NCBI GenBank assembly: GCA_045532145.1
Contig: JAZSFJ010000049.1
Location: 1-28,696 of the forward strand
DNA from: SIG459 sp045532145
GTDB lineage: Bacteria; Bacillota; Clostridia; Oscillospirales; Oscillospiraceae
Length of the DNA: 28,696 nucleotides
Direction of reading: 5' to 3'
Position 1 is the stretch's first letter. Every line of letters starts with the position of its first letter. Shown here piece after piece: positions 7,642 to 14,590 of this stretch. The notes beneath the pieces are model-generated. The model saw only the letters and a program-made list of their open reading frames with translations, had not been told where the DNA came from and searched no databases. Both the position numbers and the translations under genes were made by a program.

Positions 7642-8481
7642 TCATCCGTTGATAAGCGCGGCCCATGTGCGTGCGCCGCATTCGCCGTCTGCCTCAAGTC
7701 CCTTGGAGCTCTGGAAAGCGCGGAGAGCCTTGTCGGTCATGGGGCCGAATTCGCTGTCCACGCCGCCGGTGGAGTAGCCCCGGCCAGTGAGCAGGGTCTG
7801 CATAGCCCACACAGCGCCGCCAATGTGTCCCTGCTTGAGCAGTGGAAGCGCCGTCTGCATGGTGGTCATCTGCGGCGTGCCGGGGTCGTCACGCCCTACA
7901 GTCTCACCATCGGGCTTATCCGTAGGGCGGGGGCTTGCTTCCGCCGCTTCCTCTTTTCCCGCCATAGCTCCGTTTTCCAGCGCCATAGCCGTGTGAGATA
8001 TGGAGTTGACGAGAATATCGCCCCGCTTCAGATAGACGTCAGAGGTCAAGTATTTGGCGTCACGGAGCGCTTCATACTGACCGGAGGCCAGAAAGCCCTC
8101 CACCATGTTGCCCGTCCAGAAGCAGTTCCACTTAAAGGGCAAGTCCGCTCCGCCTGCAATGCCGCAAACGTGCATCAGGCTTGAGCAGTCGCACTCGCAG
8201 AGCTCGTCTATGCTGCCAAGGTCAAAGCCCTTGAGCTTCGCCTTTTCATAGAGGGTGTTTCGCTGCAGCTGGTCATAGCCTATGTTGCTGTTGGCGCAGG
8301 CCGCCTCGCAGGCCAGAGCGGATTTTTCCGCTATGTCGGGGTCTGTGGGGCGGAGCACAGTATCCCAAGGGGAGGAATACCAGCGCCCTATGGTCACTTC
8401 GCCGCCGGTCTGGTCCCCTGCCGCGCCGCCGCTGGCTTTGCGGCGTTCGTCTCCCGCGGCATGTCCTATTTTGATTGCCAT
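7642..8481 (-). CDS. Endolysin: NlpC/P60-like amidohydrolase + peptidoglycan-binding domain (279 aa)
   Basis: The N-terminal domain (about 5-170) shows GHAAGDERRKASGGAAGDQT, SSPWDTVLRPT and NIGYDQLQRNTL, typical of a clostridial phage peptidoglycan amidohydrolase of the NlpC/P60 type. The likely nucleophile is C99 in CDCSS and the likely histidine is H163 in SHTAM. A Pro/Asp-rich linker (about 172-205) leads to a PG_binding_1 domain (about 213-279; GAVWAMQTLLTGRGY, VDSEFGPMTDKALRAFQ, RTWAALING). It cuts host cell-wall peptidoglycan at lysis, with access controlled by the holin candidates downstream. There is no signal peptide, consistent with holin-dependent release. The linker contains a copy of the 26-bp palindromic repeat, encoding AAEASPRPT. 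Confidence 0.9.
   Translation of the reverse strand: MAIKIGHAAGDERRKASGGAAGDQTGGEVTIGRWYSSPWDTVLRPTDPDIAEKSALACEAACANSNIGYDQLQRNTLYEKAKLKGFDLGSIDELCECDCSSLMHVCGIAGGADLPFKWNCFWTGNMVEGFLASGQYEALRDAKYLTSDVYLKRGDILVNSISHTAMALENGAMAGKEEAAEASPRPTDKPDGETVGRDDPGTPQMTTMQTALPLLKQGHIGGAVWAMQTLLTGRGYSTGGVDSEFGPMTDKALRAFQSSKGLEADGECGARTWAALING
7921..7946. repeat. 26-bp palindromic repeat, copy 2 (inside endolysin linker)
   Basis: CGTAGGGCGGGGGCTTGCTT begins the unit. It differs at one position from the copy at 6996-7021. It keeps the endolysin reading frame and encodes part of the Pro-rich linker between catalytic and wall-binding domains. Confidence 0.75.
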
Positions 8482-8497
8482 AAAATCATCCTTTCCT

Positions 8498-8548
8498 TTA
8501 ATTGTTGCGCCTCCTTTGGTCGATGAGGTTTAGGGTGTAGGCGGTCAT
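8498..8548 (-). CDS. Possible 16-aa micro-ORF before endolysin
   Basis: MTAYTLNLIDQRRRNN starts at an ATG that overlaps the previous stop (ATGA) and ends 16 bases before the endolysin start. It has no Shine-Dalgarno site of its own, but its coding sequence includes AAAGGAGG. It may be a coupling leader or the residue of a shortened gene. Confidence is low because of its size. Confidence 0.25.
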   Translation of the reverse strand: MTAYTLNLIDQRRRNN

Positions 8549-9348
8549 GTTACGGTATATTCGAACAAGTTCCATCTGCCGTTCGATTTTTTTTGGAGCA
8601 TATAATATGTGTTATCGGTGCTATTAGGTTTCCAGTTACATATCTGAGAAAGATAGCCGTCAACATAGTTGGTCTCATACTTGGAAAACATCACACTGAC
8701 ATAAAACACCCCGTTGTTGGTGTCACAATTCAGCATTGCCACAAAGAATTTATACCCACCTGCATAAATATCATCTATGCCGCTGTCTGTAATTTCCAAG
8801 GTATGCTGTCCACCGTTGACAATGTCATTTATATCTATGTGAGGCTCAATGGGACTAAATACTGGCTGTTCATCGCCCTTTGGCAGATATCGGTCATTCA
8901 TAGGTTTGTATACCGTTTCCAGAACAGCCATCGTAAAGCTGTGACTGCCCTCGGTTGTGGTTACGAGAACCCCCATTCCCGCTTCTTTGTCAAAACTGAA
9001 AACAAAAGGCTCACCTGTGTTTTCCTCTTCGGGGTTACTCATAGACATATTGCCAAACTGGACAAGATTTTCTATGCAGTAGTACGAACAATCGTAGGCT
9101 TTGCCGTCCCATACTACATAAGCGGTGAACTCGCCAGCGTCAGACCTCGGAGCATTTTCAAGATTAGGAGGCACGACAAGAAAACTACCAATCATCCCAC
9201 CTAATTCTTCCACAGGGGCGCAATTCACAGAAGTGGTATCAATTAGCGGAAGTTTTATTTTTTCGACATAACCTATCTGCCCGTTGCGTTTCAGCTTGCT
9301 TATCGCTTGGTTTGCCGCCGCAGCGATTTCTTCGGGCTTAAATACCAT
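8545..9348 (-). CDS. Tail-associated protein of unknown function (267 aa)
   Basis: A 267-residue protein that starts with a helical segment (FKPEEIAAAANQAISKLKRN) and continues as alternating beta strands rich in aromatic residues, Asn and Asp (KAYDCSYYCIENLVQFGN, GVFYVSVMFSKYETNYV). No TM segment is seen. It begins with a good ribosome site (AAAGGAGTGATTAACT then ATG) and lies between the leucine-rich-repeat protein and the endolysin, so an appendage or host-recognition role is plausible. Its DNA is visibly richer in A+T than its neighbours on both sides, as expected for a recently exchanged host-range gene. I do not recognise a named family. Confidence 0.7.
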   Translation of the reverse strand: MVFKPEEIAAAANQAISKLKRNGQIGYVEKIKLPLIDTTSVNCAPVEELGGMIGSFLVVPPNLENAPRSDAGEFTAYVVWDGKAYDCSYYCIENLVQFGNMSMSNPEEENTGEPFVFSFDKEAGMGVLVTTTEGSHSFTMAVLETVYKPMNDRYLPKGDEQPVFSPIEPHIDINDIVNGGQHTLEITDSGIDDIYAGGYKFFVAMLNCDTNNGVFYVSVMFSKYETNYVDGYLSQICNWKPNSTDNTYYMLQKKSNGRWNLFEYTVT

Positions 9349-9363
9349 AGTTAATCACTCCTT

Positions 9364-10713
9364 TTATGTTCTGTTCCAGTAGTAGTTGTAATATGCACCG
9401 TCCGTAATAACGTGTCCATCGCTTGGGAAGATGCTCTTAGGCTCGCTCACGCAGCTTATGTTCTTGCCGTTTGTGGAGGCATTGGTCACACTCACGGAAG
9501 TGCCGGAGGTAGCATCGGCATCTTTGCTGACCCACCATCCGCTGGTGTTTTTAAATGTCACGCTTGCGTTTACAACCTGACTGTGGCTTATACCCGCTCG
9601 GTGTATGCCAATACGGTAAAAAGCATAAGGATTGATCCTCTTCACCGATGCGCCGATGGTTACAGTGCTTATCTCAATGTTGTTGCCGAATGCGTACCTG
9701 CCGATTTCCTCGCAGCCAGCTCCGATAACAACAGCACAGCGTGGCGCATACGAAGTCTTTGCATCATAGAAGGCATAGTCTCCAATTCTCTTAACACTGT
9801 CGGGAATTGTGATTGTCTCGCGGTAGGTGTTATATCCGCCGATGGCGGTCAGGTATGCGTAAGCATAATCGCCTATTTCCTCTATGGTGCTGGGGAAATT
9901 GAAGGAATAGAGCTTTGAGCCTCGGAACATATAATCGCCTATTTTCTTCAGTCCTTCCGGGAGCGTTGCACGTTCCAGGACCGAGCAGCCATAAAACCAA
10001 TAATCAGTGTGGGCGGGTATTGCATCTGCGGCGATCTCCACGCTCTCAATGGAGCTCTTATCAATACGCAGCCACGGAACACTGATGTTACTTGTTCGTT
10101 GGCAATTCTCCCAATCCACATATGCTCCAACAACCTCATAGCCGCTTTCTGGCTTGCTGTTGCTTTGGAAGCCCAGTTTGCCAGAGGAATACAGAAATGC
10201 CGTGGGGCTGTTTGCCCTGTTCAGATAGAAGGCCCTTGGAGTAGTGCCCTCGACCGCAACGGTCTTATTGGCCCTTGTAAGGTTATAATTGCTCCACATT
10301 ACATAGCTGTAACTCACCCTGTAGTCGCTGCCCTCTGTCGTTTCTGTATAAGTCCCCCAACTGTTCGTCGCTCTGTCATAGGTGTAAACCCGATAAGGAG
10401 GGGAAATACGCCCATAATTGTAGAACGTGCTTGAAGGGTCTCCGACGCATGGCTTTGTGGACAGATACAGCCTCACAGAGCCGCTGCCGTACATGATTGC
10501 ATAGCGGAACTCATCATCCCGTATATGCTTCGGCAGCACCATGCCGTCATACACATAGCCATCTGCCCCACTTACAGGCTCAGGCATAATAGGCACGTCT
10601 TCCTCTTCCTCATCCTTCTTGTAAAAGGCAAAGCCGGCGATCTCGCTTATGTCCTTGCAGCCCAGCTCGTCGCACATCAGCTTGACGATGAAGTGCCTCA
10701 TGCGGTTATTCAT
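9364..10713 (-). CDS. BspA-type leucine-rich-repeat tail protein (449 aa)
   Basis: The N-terminal about 45 residues (RHFIVKLMCDELGCKDISEI) look like a virion-anchoring segment. A central beta-rich region (about 50-200) resembles a carbohydrate-binding or collar-type module. Residues about 225-395 contain LRR_5/BspA-type repeats with the recurring core I-x-x-Y-A-F: KKIGDYMF, EEIGDYAYAY, KRIGDYAFYD, EEIGRYAFGN, KRINPYAFYR. BspA-type repeats are common in surface adhesins of gut bacteria. A receptor-recognising tail fibre or adhesin is therefore likely. The gene starts within the stop of the upstream baseplate-like gene (TGATG), so the two are coupled. The repeat call is firm; the receptor is unknown. 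Confidence 0.8.
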   Translation of the reverse strand: MNNRMRHFIVKLMCDELGCKDISEIAGFAFYKKDEEEEDVPIMPEPVSGADGYVYDGMVLPKHIRDDEFRYAIMYGSGSVRLYLSTKPCVGDPSSTFYNYGRISPPYRVYTYDRATNSWGTYTETTEGSDYRVSYSYVMWSNYNLTRANKTVAVEGTTPRAFYLNRANSPTAFLYSSGKLGFQSNSKPESGYEVVGAYVDWENCQRTSNISVPWLRIDKSSIESVEIAADAIPAHTDYWFYGCSVLERATLPEGLKKIGDYMFRGSKLYSFNFPSTIEEIGDYAYAYLTAIGGYNTYRETITIPDSVKRIGDYAFYDAKTSYAPRCAVVIGAGCEEIGRYAFGNNIEISTVTIGASVKRINPYAFYRIGIHRAGISHSQVVNASVTFKNTSGWWVSKDADATSGTSVSVTNASTNGKNISCVSEPKSIFPSDGHVITDGAYYNYYWNRT

Positions 10714-11513
10714 CAGTCAACCTCCGTCCATGTCACGGTCACGGCCTTGCCATCGTCGGTCATGCCTGCGGGATTGCCCTCCGCGTCCTTGGTGATAACT
10801 CTGACCTTGCTGCTGCCGTCAGAGAAGGTCGTGGTAAAGGTCACAGCCTCCGTGCCGTCCACAACATCTATGGAGCTTACCTCCACAGGTTCGGTGTCCG
10901 GCGCAAAGAAGCCCTCGCCCCAGCCTGCCTGGTTGCAGTTAAAAAACAGATTGTTCATTCCGTCGTGGCAGACGAAAAGTGCCGCTCCGGAAATGTTTAC
11001 AAGCTGTCCTATCATTCCCGCTCCGTAGATGCCTCGGAAGGCAAAGACGGCCTTGCCTGCGTCAAAGGCGGCCCTTATTTCGTCCATAGTGCTTACGCCG
11101 TACTCTGCGTAAAACACAGCCGAAGTGTCCGCTCCCTCCACGCCTTCGGGGTATCTTGCACCCTCGTAGTCCTCCACAGGCTCGGCATAGAGCTTGCCTT
11201 CAACGCTGCGCTGCACAACGCCATCCAGTGCGCCCTCTACTATGAAGCTGAACCAGCCTCCCTCGCACAGAGCCTCTCCGGGAATAAGCACGGCATATGT
11301 CCGTTCTTCTACCACCAATGCTGCTGTCAGGTCTATCTTTACGGGCAGCTCGCCCTTGGCGTTTAGGAAGTACAGGGTCTTGTCGAAGCCGTTCCAGCCC
11401 TCGTCAAAACCGATGCGGAGGGTGGTAATGTTGGCCTCGCCCTGCACTCCTCCGAAGCTTGTGTCGGTTTTGAGGTACGGTCCGTTAATCTTAACCTCAA
11501 CAAGTCTGTCCAT
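10713..11513 (-). CDS. Baseplate / receptor-binding upper protein-like (266 aa)
   Basis: I use ATG 11513 (DRLVEVKINGPYLKTDTSF), preceded by GAGGAGGAAAACG; the frame extends upstream over the previous gene without a ribosome site. Residues about 1-110 form an Ig-like beta domain (ITTLRIGFDEGWNGFDKTL, YAVLIPGEAL, GGWFSFIVEGAL) of the BppU-like N-terminal type found in Firmicute phage baseplates. The second half contains another beta module and a C-terminal Thr/Asp-rich stretch (VTFTTTFSDGSSKVRVITKD). It overlaps the 63-aa gene upstream by 17 bases and is coupled to the LRR gene downstream. The likely role is to connect the tail to host-binding proteins. Confidence 0.75.
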   Translation of the reverse strand: MDRLVEVKINGPYLKTDTSFGGVQGEANITTLRIGFDEGWNGFDKTLYFLNAKGELPVKIDLTAALVVEERTYAVLIPGEALCEGGWFSFIVEGALDGVVQRSVEGKLYAEPVEDYEGARYPEGVEGADTSAVFYAEYGVSTMDEIRAAFDAGKAVFAFRGIYGAGMIGQLVNISGAALFVCHDGMNNLFFNCNQAGWGEGFFAPDTEPVEVSSIDVVDGTEAVTFTTTFSDGSSKVRVITKDAEGNPAGMTDDGKAVTVTWTEVD

Positions 11514-11688
11514 CGTTTTCCTCCTCTCCGTCCCCGGTGGGCATAGCTCTTGGCACACCGCTTGCCTCCAGAGCCTTTTTTTCGGCCTCTCTCAGCTGCT
11601 GTCTCGCCATAGCCATATAATCCACTGCCTCGCCGGAAACCTTTATGGCTGAAATAAGGCGGTAAGCGTTGCGTATATTTTTTATCAT
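11497..11688 (-). CDS. Small helical protein (63 aa)
   Basis: A 63-residue protein with an amphipathic basic N-terminal helix (IKNIRNAYRLISAIKVSGEA) followed by a charged helix (MARQQLREAEKKALEA) and an acidic tail. It starts at an ATGA overlap with the S74-chaperone appendage gene and ends 17 bases inside the baseplate-like gene. The overlaps at both ends support translation. It may be an appendage-assembly protein. No family is recognised. Confidence 0.65.
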   Translation of the reverse strand: MIKNIRNAYRLISAIKVSGEAVDYMAMARQQLREAEKKALEASGVPRAMPTGDGEEENDGQTC

Positions 11689-12911
11689 GAGCCTCCTCCT
11701 TCCAGAATGCCTTCAAGCCGCTGCACTCTTCGGATTATCATGGGTATAAACTCTTCGTACCGCAGGGAGCAAAGCTCTCCGTTGCGTACAAATGCGCCAA
11801 AGTCCTTGCTCGTAAGCCCTGCCTGTTCTATTGCCTGTTCCACGTCCTGAGCGATGAGGAACATATGGGTTCTGTCGCTTCTGCCGTTCACATACTTGCC
11901 GGTGCATGGCCGCAGGGCTTCCCAAACGAGGTCGTATCTGGGGTCGATGTCGTAGGCGATGCTGTGCTTGGCCTTGAGGTCTGAGGTGGTAGCCGCAGCC
12001 GCAGCGGTGTAAATCTGCGCCCAAGGATGCTCGGCAACTCCGAGATCCTGCTCCGCTTCGCCGTAGAAAGCAGCGGTGTTGAAGTAATAGGGCTTGCTTT
12101 TGGGACTGATAACCGCGCCGCCCTCATACACAGCTATCATGCTGTGGTCGGGGCTTCCGTTGCCGTCCTCGTCAAGCTCTGCGTGAAACATAAGTCTTGC
12201 GCCGGAGTCGGTAACGGCACACTCGCCCTTGCCGCATTCCATGTGCATACCGCTGCCTCCGGTCTGGAGAGAAGCTGCGTAGCCCATATAGCCGCCTATG
12301 TCCTCTTCATCCTCGCCGTTGTATACAGTCAGGTCGCCGCTGAGATGGAGGCTGTCTGCTGTCACGCTGTCTGCGTCCAGCTGTCCGCCGCTGATGGTGA
12401 CAGTTTTGCCCTGAGCGTCTGTGATGTACACACCGTCCTTGTCCAGTCTCAGGGAGTGCCCAACTTCCTCGGTGAGGTTTTTTACGGAAAGCTCGAAGCC
12501 TTCCACAGTCTGCTCAAAGGAACTGACCTGCTCGGTGTAGCCGTCAACGCTCTCCTCGTAGGACTTTACCGTCATTTCAAACCCGTCTACGGTCTGCTCA
12601 AACTGGCTGACTTTTTTTGTGTAGCCGTCTACAGTCTCCTCGTAGTCCTGCACCGTGACCTTGAATTCCTCCAAGGTCAGAACAAACTCTGAGTAGTCTC
12701 CGCCAAGTTCCCCTATAAGGTGATACAGATCGCCTTGCGGTGTGATTATTTTGGTCTTCGTTGTGTCTATCTCTGTTATGTTGCTGCTGTCCAGCACGGA
12801 GAGCCTGTATTCCAGCTCTTCCTGCATAACTCTGATATGGTTGGCTATTTGCTTTAGAGATTTAGGGTCATTCTCATCAATGCCGCCCAGCACTTTCGAA
12901 AATATCGGCAT
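11685..12911 (-). CDS. Tail appendage with heptad stalk and C-terminal S74 chaperone (408 aa)
   Basis: Residues 1-60 are a helical head. Residues 76-152 are eleven consecutive heptads, nearly all of the form [Y/F]-x-x-x-V-x-x (YEETVDG, YTKKVSQ, FEQTVDG, FEMTVKS, YEESVDG), a probable trimeric coiled-coil stalk. Beta-rich segments follow (GVYITDAQGKTVTISGGQLD). The last about 100 residues match an intramolecular chaperone of the Peptidase_S74 type: TTSDLKAKHSI with the candidate catalytic Ser, then a later FLIAQDVEQAIEQAG block and a final helix (PMIIRRVQRLEGIL). Such domains trimerise fibres and often cut themselves off. The start has a strong AGGAGGTGAGGAGCC site. Confidence 0.85.
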   Translation of the reverse strand: MPIFSKVLGGIDENDPKSLKQIANHIRVMQEELEYRLSVLDSSNITEIDTTKTKIITPQGDLYHLIGELGGDYSEFVLTLEEFKVTVQDYEETVDGYTKKVSQFEQTVDGFEMTVKSYEESVDGYTEQVSSFEQTVEGFELSVKNLTEEVGHSLRLDKDGVYITDAQGKTVTISGGQLDADSVTADSLHLSGDLTVYNGEDEEDIGGYMGYAASLQTGGSGMHMECGKGECAVTDSGARLMFHAELDEDGNGSPDHSMIAVYEGGAVISPKSKPYYFNTAAFYGEAEQDLGVAEHPWAQIYTAAAAATTSDLKAKHSIAYDIDPRYDLVWEALRPCTGKYVNGRSDRTHMFLIAQDVEQAIEQAGLTSKDFGAFVRNGELCSLRYEEFIPMIIRRVQRLEGILEGGGS

Positions 12912-12934
12912 GGCTCCTCACCTCCTTTTTTGGT

Positions 12935-13048
12935 CTATAAAAGAGAATAAGGCGTCAGCCCCCTTGTCCGCAGGAGCTGCGCCTCTATCCCGTGTAACAG
13001 AGAATTGCCGTGGTATCGCGGTATCTCTATTGAGTTTTCCGTTTTGGT
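12935..13048 (-). other. Non-coding gap with an unexplained open frame
   Basis: Between the head-associated gene and the S74 appendage there are 137 bases. In the frame of the upstream gene, after its TAA, 37 sense codons remain open and include the protein-like run IPRYHGNSLLHGIEAQLL, ending at TAG 12935-12937. No ATG, GTG or TTG starts this frame. It could be a decayed small gene, a stop-readthrough extension, or chance. Confidence 0.25.
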
Positions 13049-13477
13049 TTATGCGCCAATCAGCTTGGCGGTGTTGGCCTCGAACTCATGACTCATGTTG
13101 TCCATCATAACAGAGGTCTCGTAGTCCTGATGCTCGGAGTTGTCGAGGATCTCTGCAAAGCACTTCTTTACGCGAACACGCACACCGCGCTTAATAACGC
13201 AGTTTTCGCCGTTGCAGGAGACGAACACGTCATCCTTGTACTTTTCGTTGTCCTTGAAGAGTTTTACCCAGACATACTCCTCTTCTTCCTTGGCTGCGGT
13301 TTCGGCCTTTTCTTCGGCGGCTTCAAGAATAGTCTTGGCCTTCTCTTCCGCTGCCGCCAGAATTTCTGCGGCCTTGGCCTCAGCCTCTGCCAGCATTGCA
13401 GCCTGCATCTCCTCAAGAGAGATTGCGGTAGTTGTATCGGGAGCTGCCTTGGCCTGCTTATTGGTATTGCTTGCCAT
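13049..13477 (-). CDS. Head-associated coiled-coil protein (142 aa)
   Basis: Residues about 20-65 are an Ala/Glu/Lys coiled coil with internal repetition (AEAKAAEILAAAEEKAKTIL, EAAEEKAET). The C-terminal about 75 residues (YVWVKLFKDNEKYKDDVFV, NCVIKRGVRVRVKKCFAEIL) form a beta-then-helix module that I recognise from small proteins next to N4-gp56-type capsid genes in gut phages. It starts behind AAAGGATG, directly after the terminator that follows the capsid gene, so it may be made at a lower level than capsid. A decoration, neck or completion role is possible; none is proven. Confidence 0.7.
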   Translation of the reverse strand: MASNTNKQAKAAPDTTTAISLEEMQAAMLAEAEAKAAEILAAAEEKAKTILEAAEEKAETAAKEEEEYVWVKLFKDNEKYKDDVFVSCNGENCVIKRGVRVRVKKCFAEILDNSEHQDYETSVMMDNMSHEFEANTAKLIGA

Positions 13478-13494
13478 ATTTTTTCATCCTTTCA

Positions 13495-13536
13495 TAAAAA
13501 AACGGGCGCGGAGCGGAGGAACAAACTCCGCGCCCG
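13495..13536 (-). terminator. Rho-independent terminator after the major capsid gene
   Basis: On the minus strand CGGGCGCGGAG pairs perfectly with CTCCGCGCCCG (11-bp stem, 12-base loop; arms 13526-13536 and 13503-13513) and is followed by TTTTTTT (13502-13496). It begins 21 bases after the capsid stop codon and ends before the next ribosome site. It should reduce transcription into the tail genes. Confidence 0.9.
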
Positions 13537-13557
13537 GAGCCGCTAAGGGCTCTTTAC

Positions 13558-14547
13558 TTAGTTGGCAAGAGCGTCAAAGGTGGAGACGCTCTCAATGCGC
13601 ACCATGTACTGCTCAACAAGGCGTACGGCAGTCTTTATGGCCTTCCAGCCGGTGGTTGCCCTCTGGTTCAGGGGGTCAGCGGTACCGGCAGAACCGAGCT
13701 GCTTGGCAATGTACTGCAGGCCGCCGCCGGTAACGGCAGTGGTGCCGTAGGCGTTGGCAGCCAGCACGAGGGTTGAATAGACGCTCTTGCTGTTTGCGCC
13801 TGCCTCTTCCCACACCTTGGCCTCGTTAGTCTCGACGAAGCGGACGCCGTGGAGTCGGCCAATCTCGCCCTCATAGAGGTCGGAGGGGTCATAGGTCTTG
13901 ACGGCTTCCCACTTGGGGTCCTCCATCAGGTCGAAGCTGACATCGGGATGGATGATAGCCACATAGGAACCGTTGATCTTCTTGGCGTTCTGGTTTTTGA
14001 GAATGCGGACTGCATTTTTGATATCCTTGACGCCGATAACTTCCGTGAGGTCGCTGCGGCTGGTAACACCACCAACGTAGAGAACGTTGGTGCCGCCGTT
14101 GAGAACCTCGCGGGTGATGGTGTCCAGAGTCATGCCGGCCTGATCGCCAAGCAGCTCTGCAGCCTCCACCTGGTTGTTGTCGATAGCGGTCAGGAGCAGC
14201 ACATCGGTAAGGGTGATGTAGCCGCCGTACTGCCTGACCTCGCTGGTGATGGTGGTCACAGTGAGGCTCTGGCCATCGGGAGTAACACCCTCGGTGAGGG
14301 GGGTAAGCAGTTTGGGCAGAGGGCTGTACTTGCGGAACTCGATTATCTTACCGCCGTTTTTGGGAATGTCGTGGGTCTGACCGAACTGGTCATGGACCAG
14401 ATTAGGGCCGGCCATGTCGATGAGATAGTCGCTGTAGAAGGTCTTCATCTCATCGGAAAGACCGGGAGTGGTGGTGGCCTGTGCGTTCAGGTCGGCGAAA
14501 AGCTGAATGTTGTAGATTCTGTCTACGATGCCGGAATTAAAAAGCAT
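13558..14547 (-). CDS. Major capsid protein, N4-gp56-like (329 aa)
   Basis: A 329-residue protein of the usual length for the N4-gp56/P22-coat-like HK97-fold group. It carries the typical early segment FYSDYLIDMAGPNLVHDQFG, the KNGGKIIEFRKYSPLPKLL block, the EVRQYGGYITLTDVLLLTA segment, and a C-terminal WKAIKTAVRLVEQYMVRIES. The first 17 residues end in NIQLF followed by ADLN, which resembles the Prp protease site at the N-terminus of ribosomal protein L27; the neighbouring Prp-like gene makes processing after F17 likely. The start has GAAAGGGGTAATAACAA upstream, and a strong terminator follows. Confidence 0.9.
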   Translation of the reverse strand: MLFNSGIVDRIYNIQLFADLNAQATTTPGLSDEMKTFYSDYLIDMAGPNLVHDQFGQTHDIPKNGGKIIEFRKYSPLPKLLTPLTEGVTPDGQSLTVTTITSEVRQYGGYITLTDVLLLTAIDNNQVEAAELLGDQAGMTLDTITREVLNGGTNVLYVGGVTSRSDLTEVIGVKDIKNAVRILKNQNAKKINGSYVAIIHPDVSFDLMEDPKWEAVKTYDPSDLYEGEIGRLHGVRFVETNEAKVWEEAGANSKSVYSTLVLAANAYGTTAVTGGGLQYIAKQLGSAGTADPLNQRATTGWKAIKTAVRLVEQYMVRIESVSTFDALAN

Positions 14548-14590
14548 TTGTTATTACCCCTTTCTGTGTGTTTGCACCAAGGGGCCTTTG

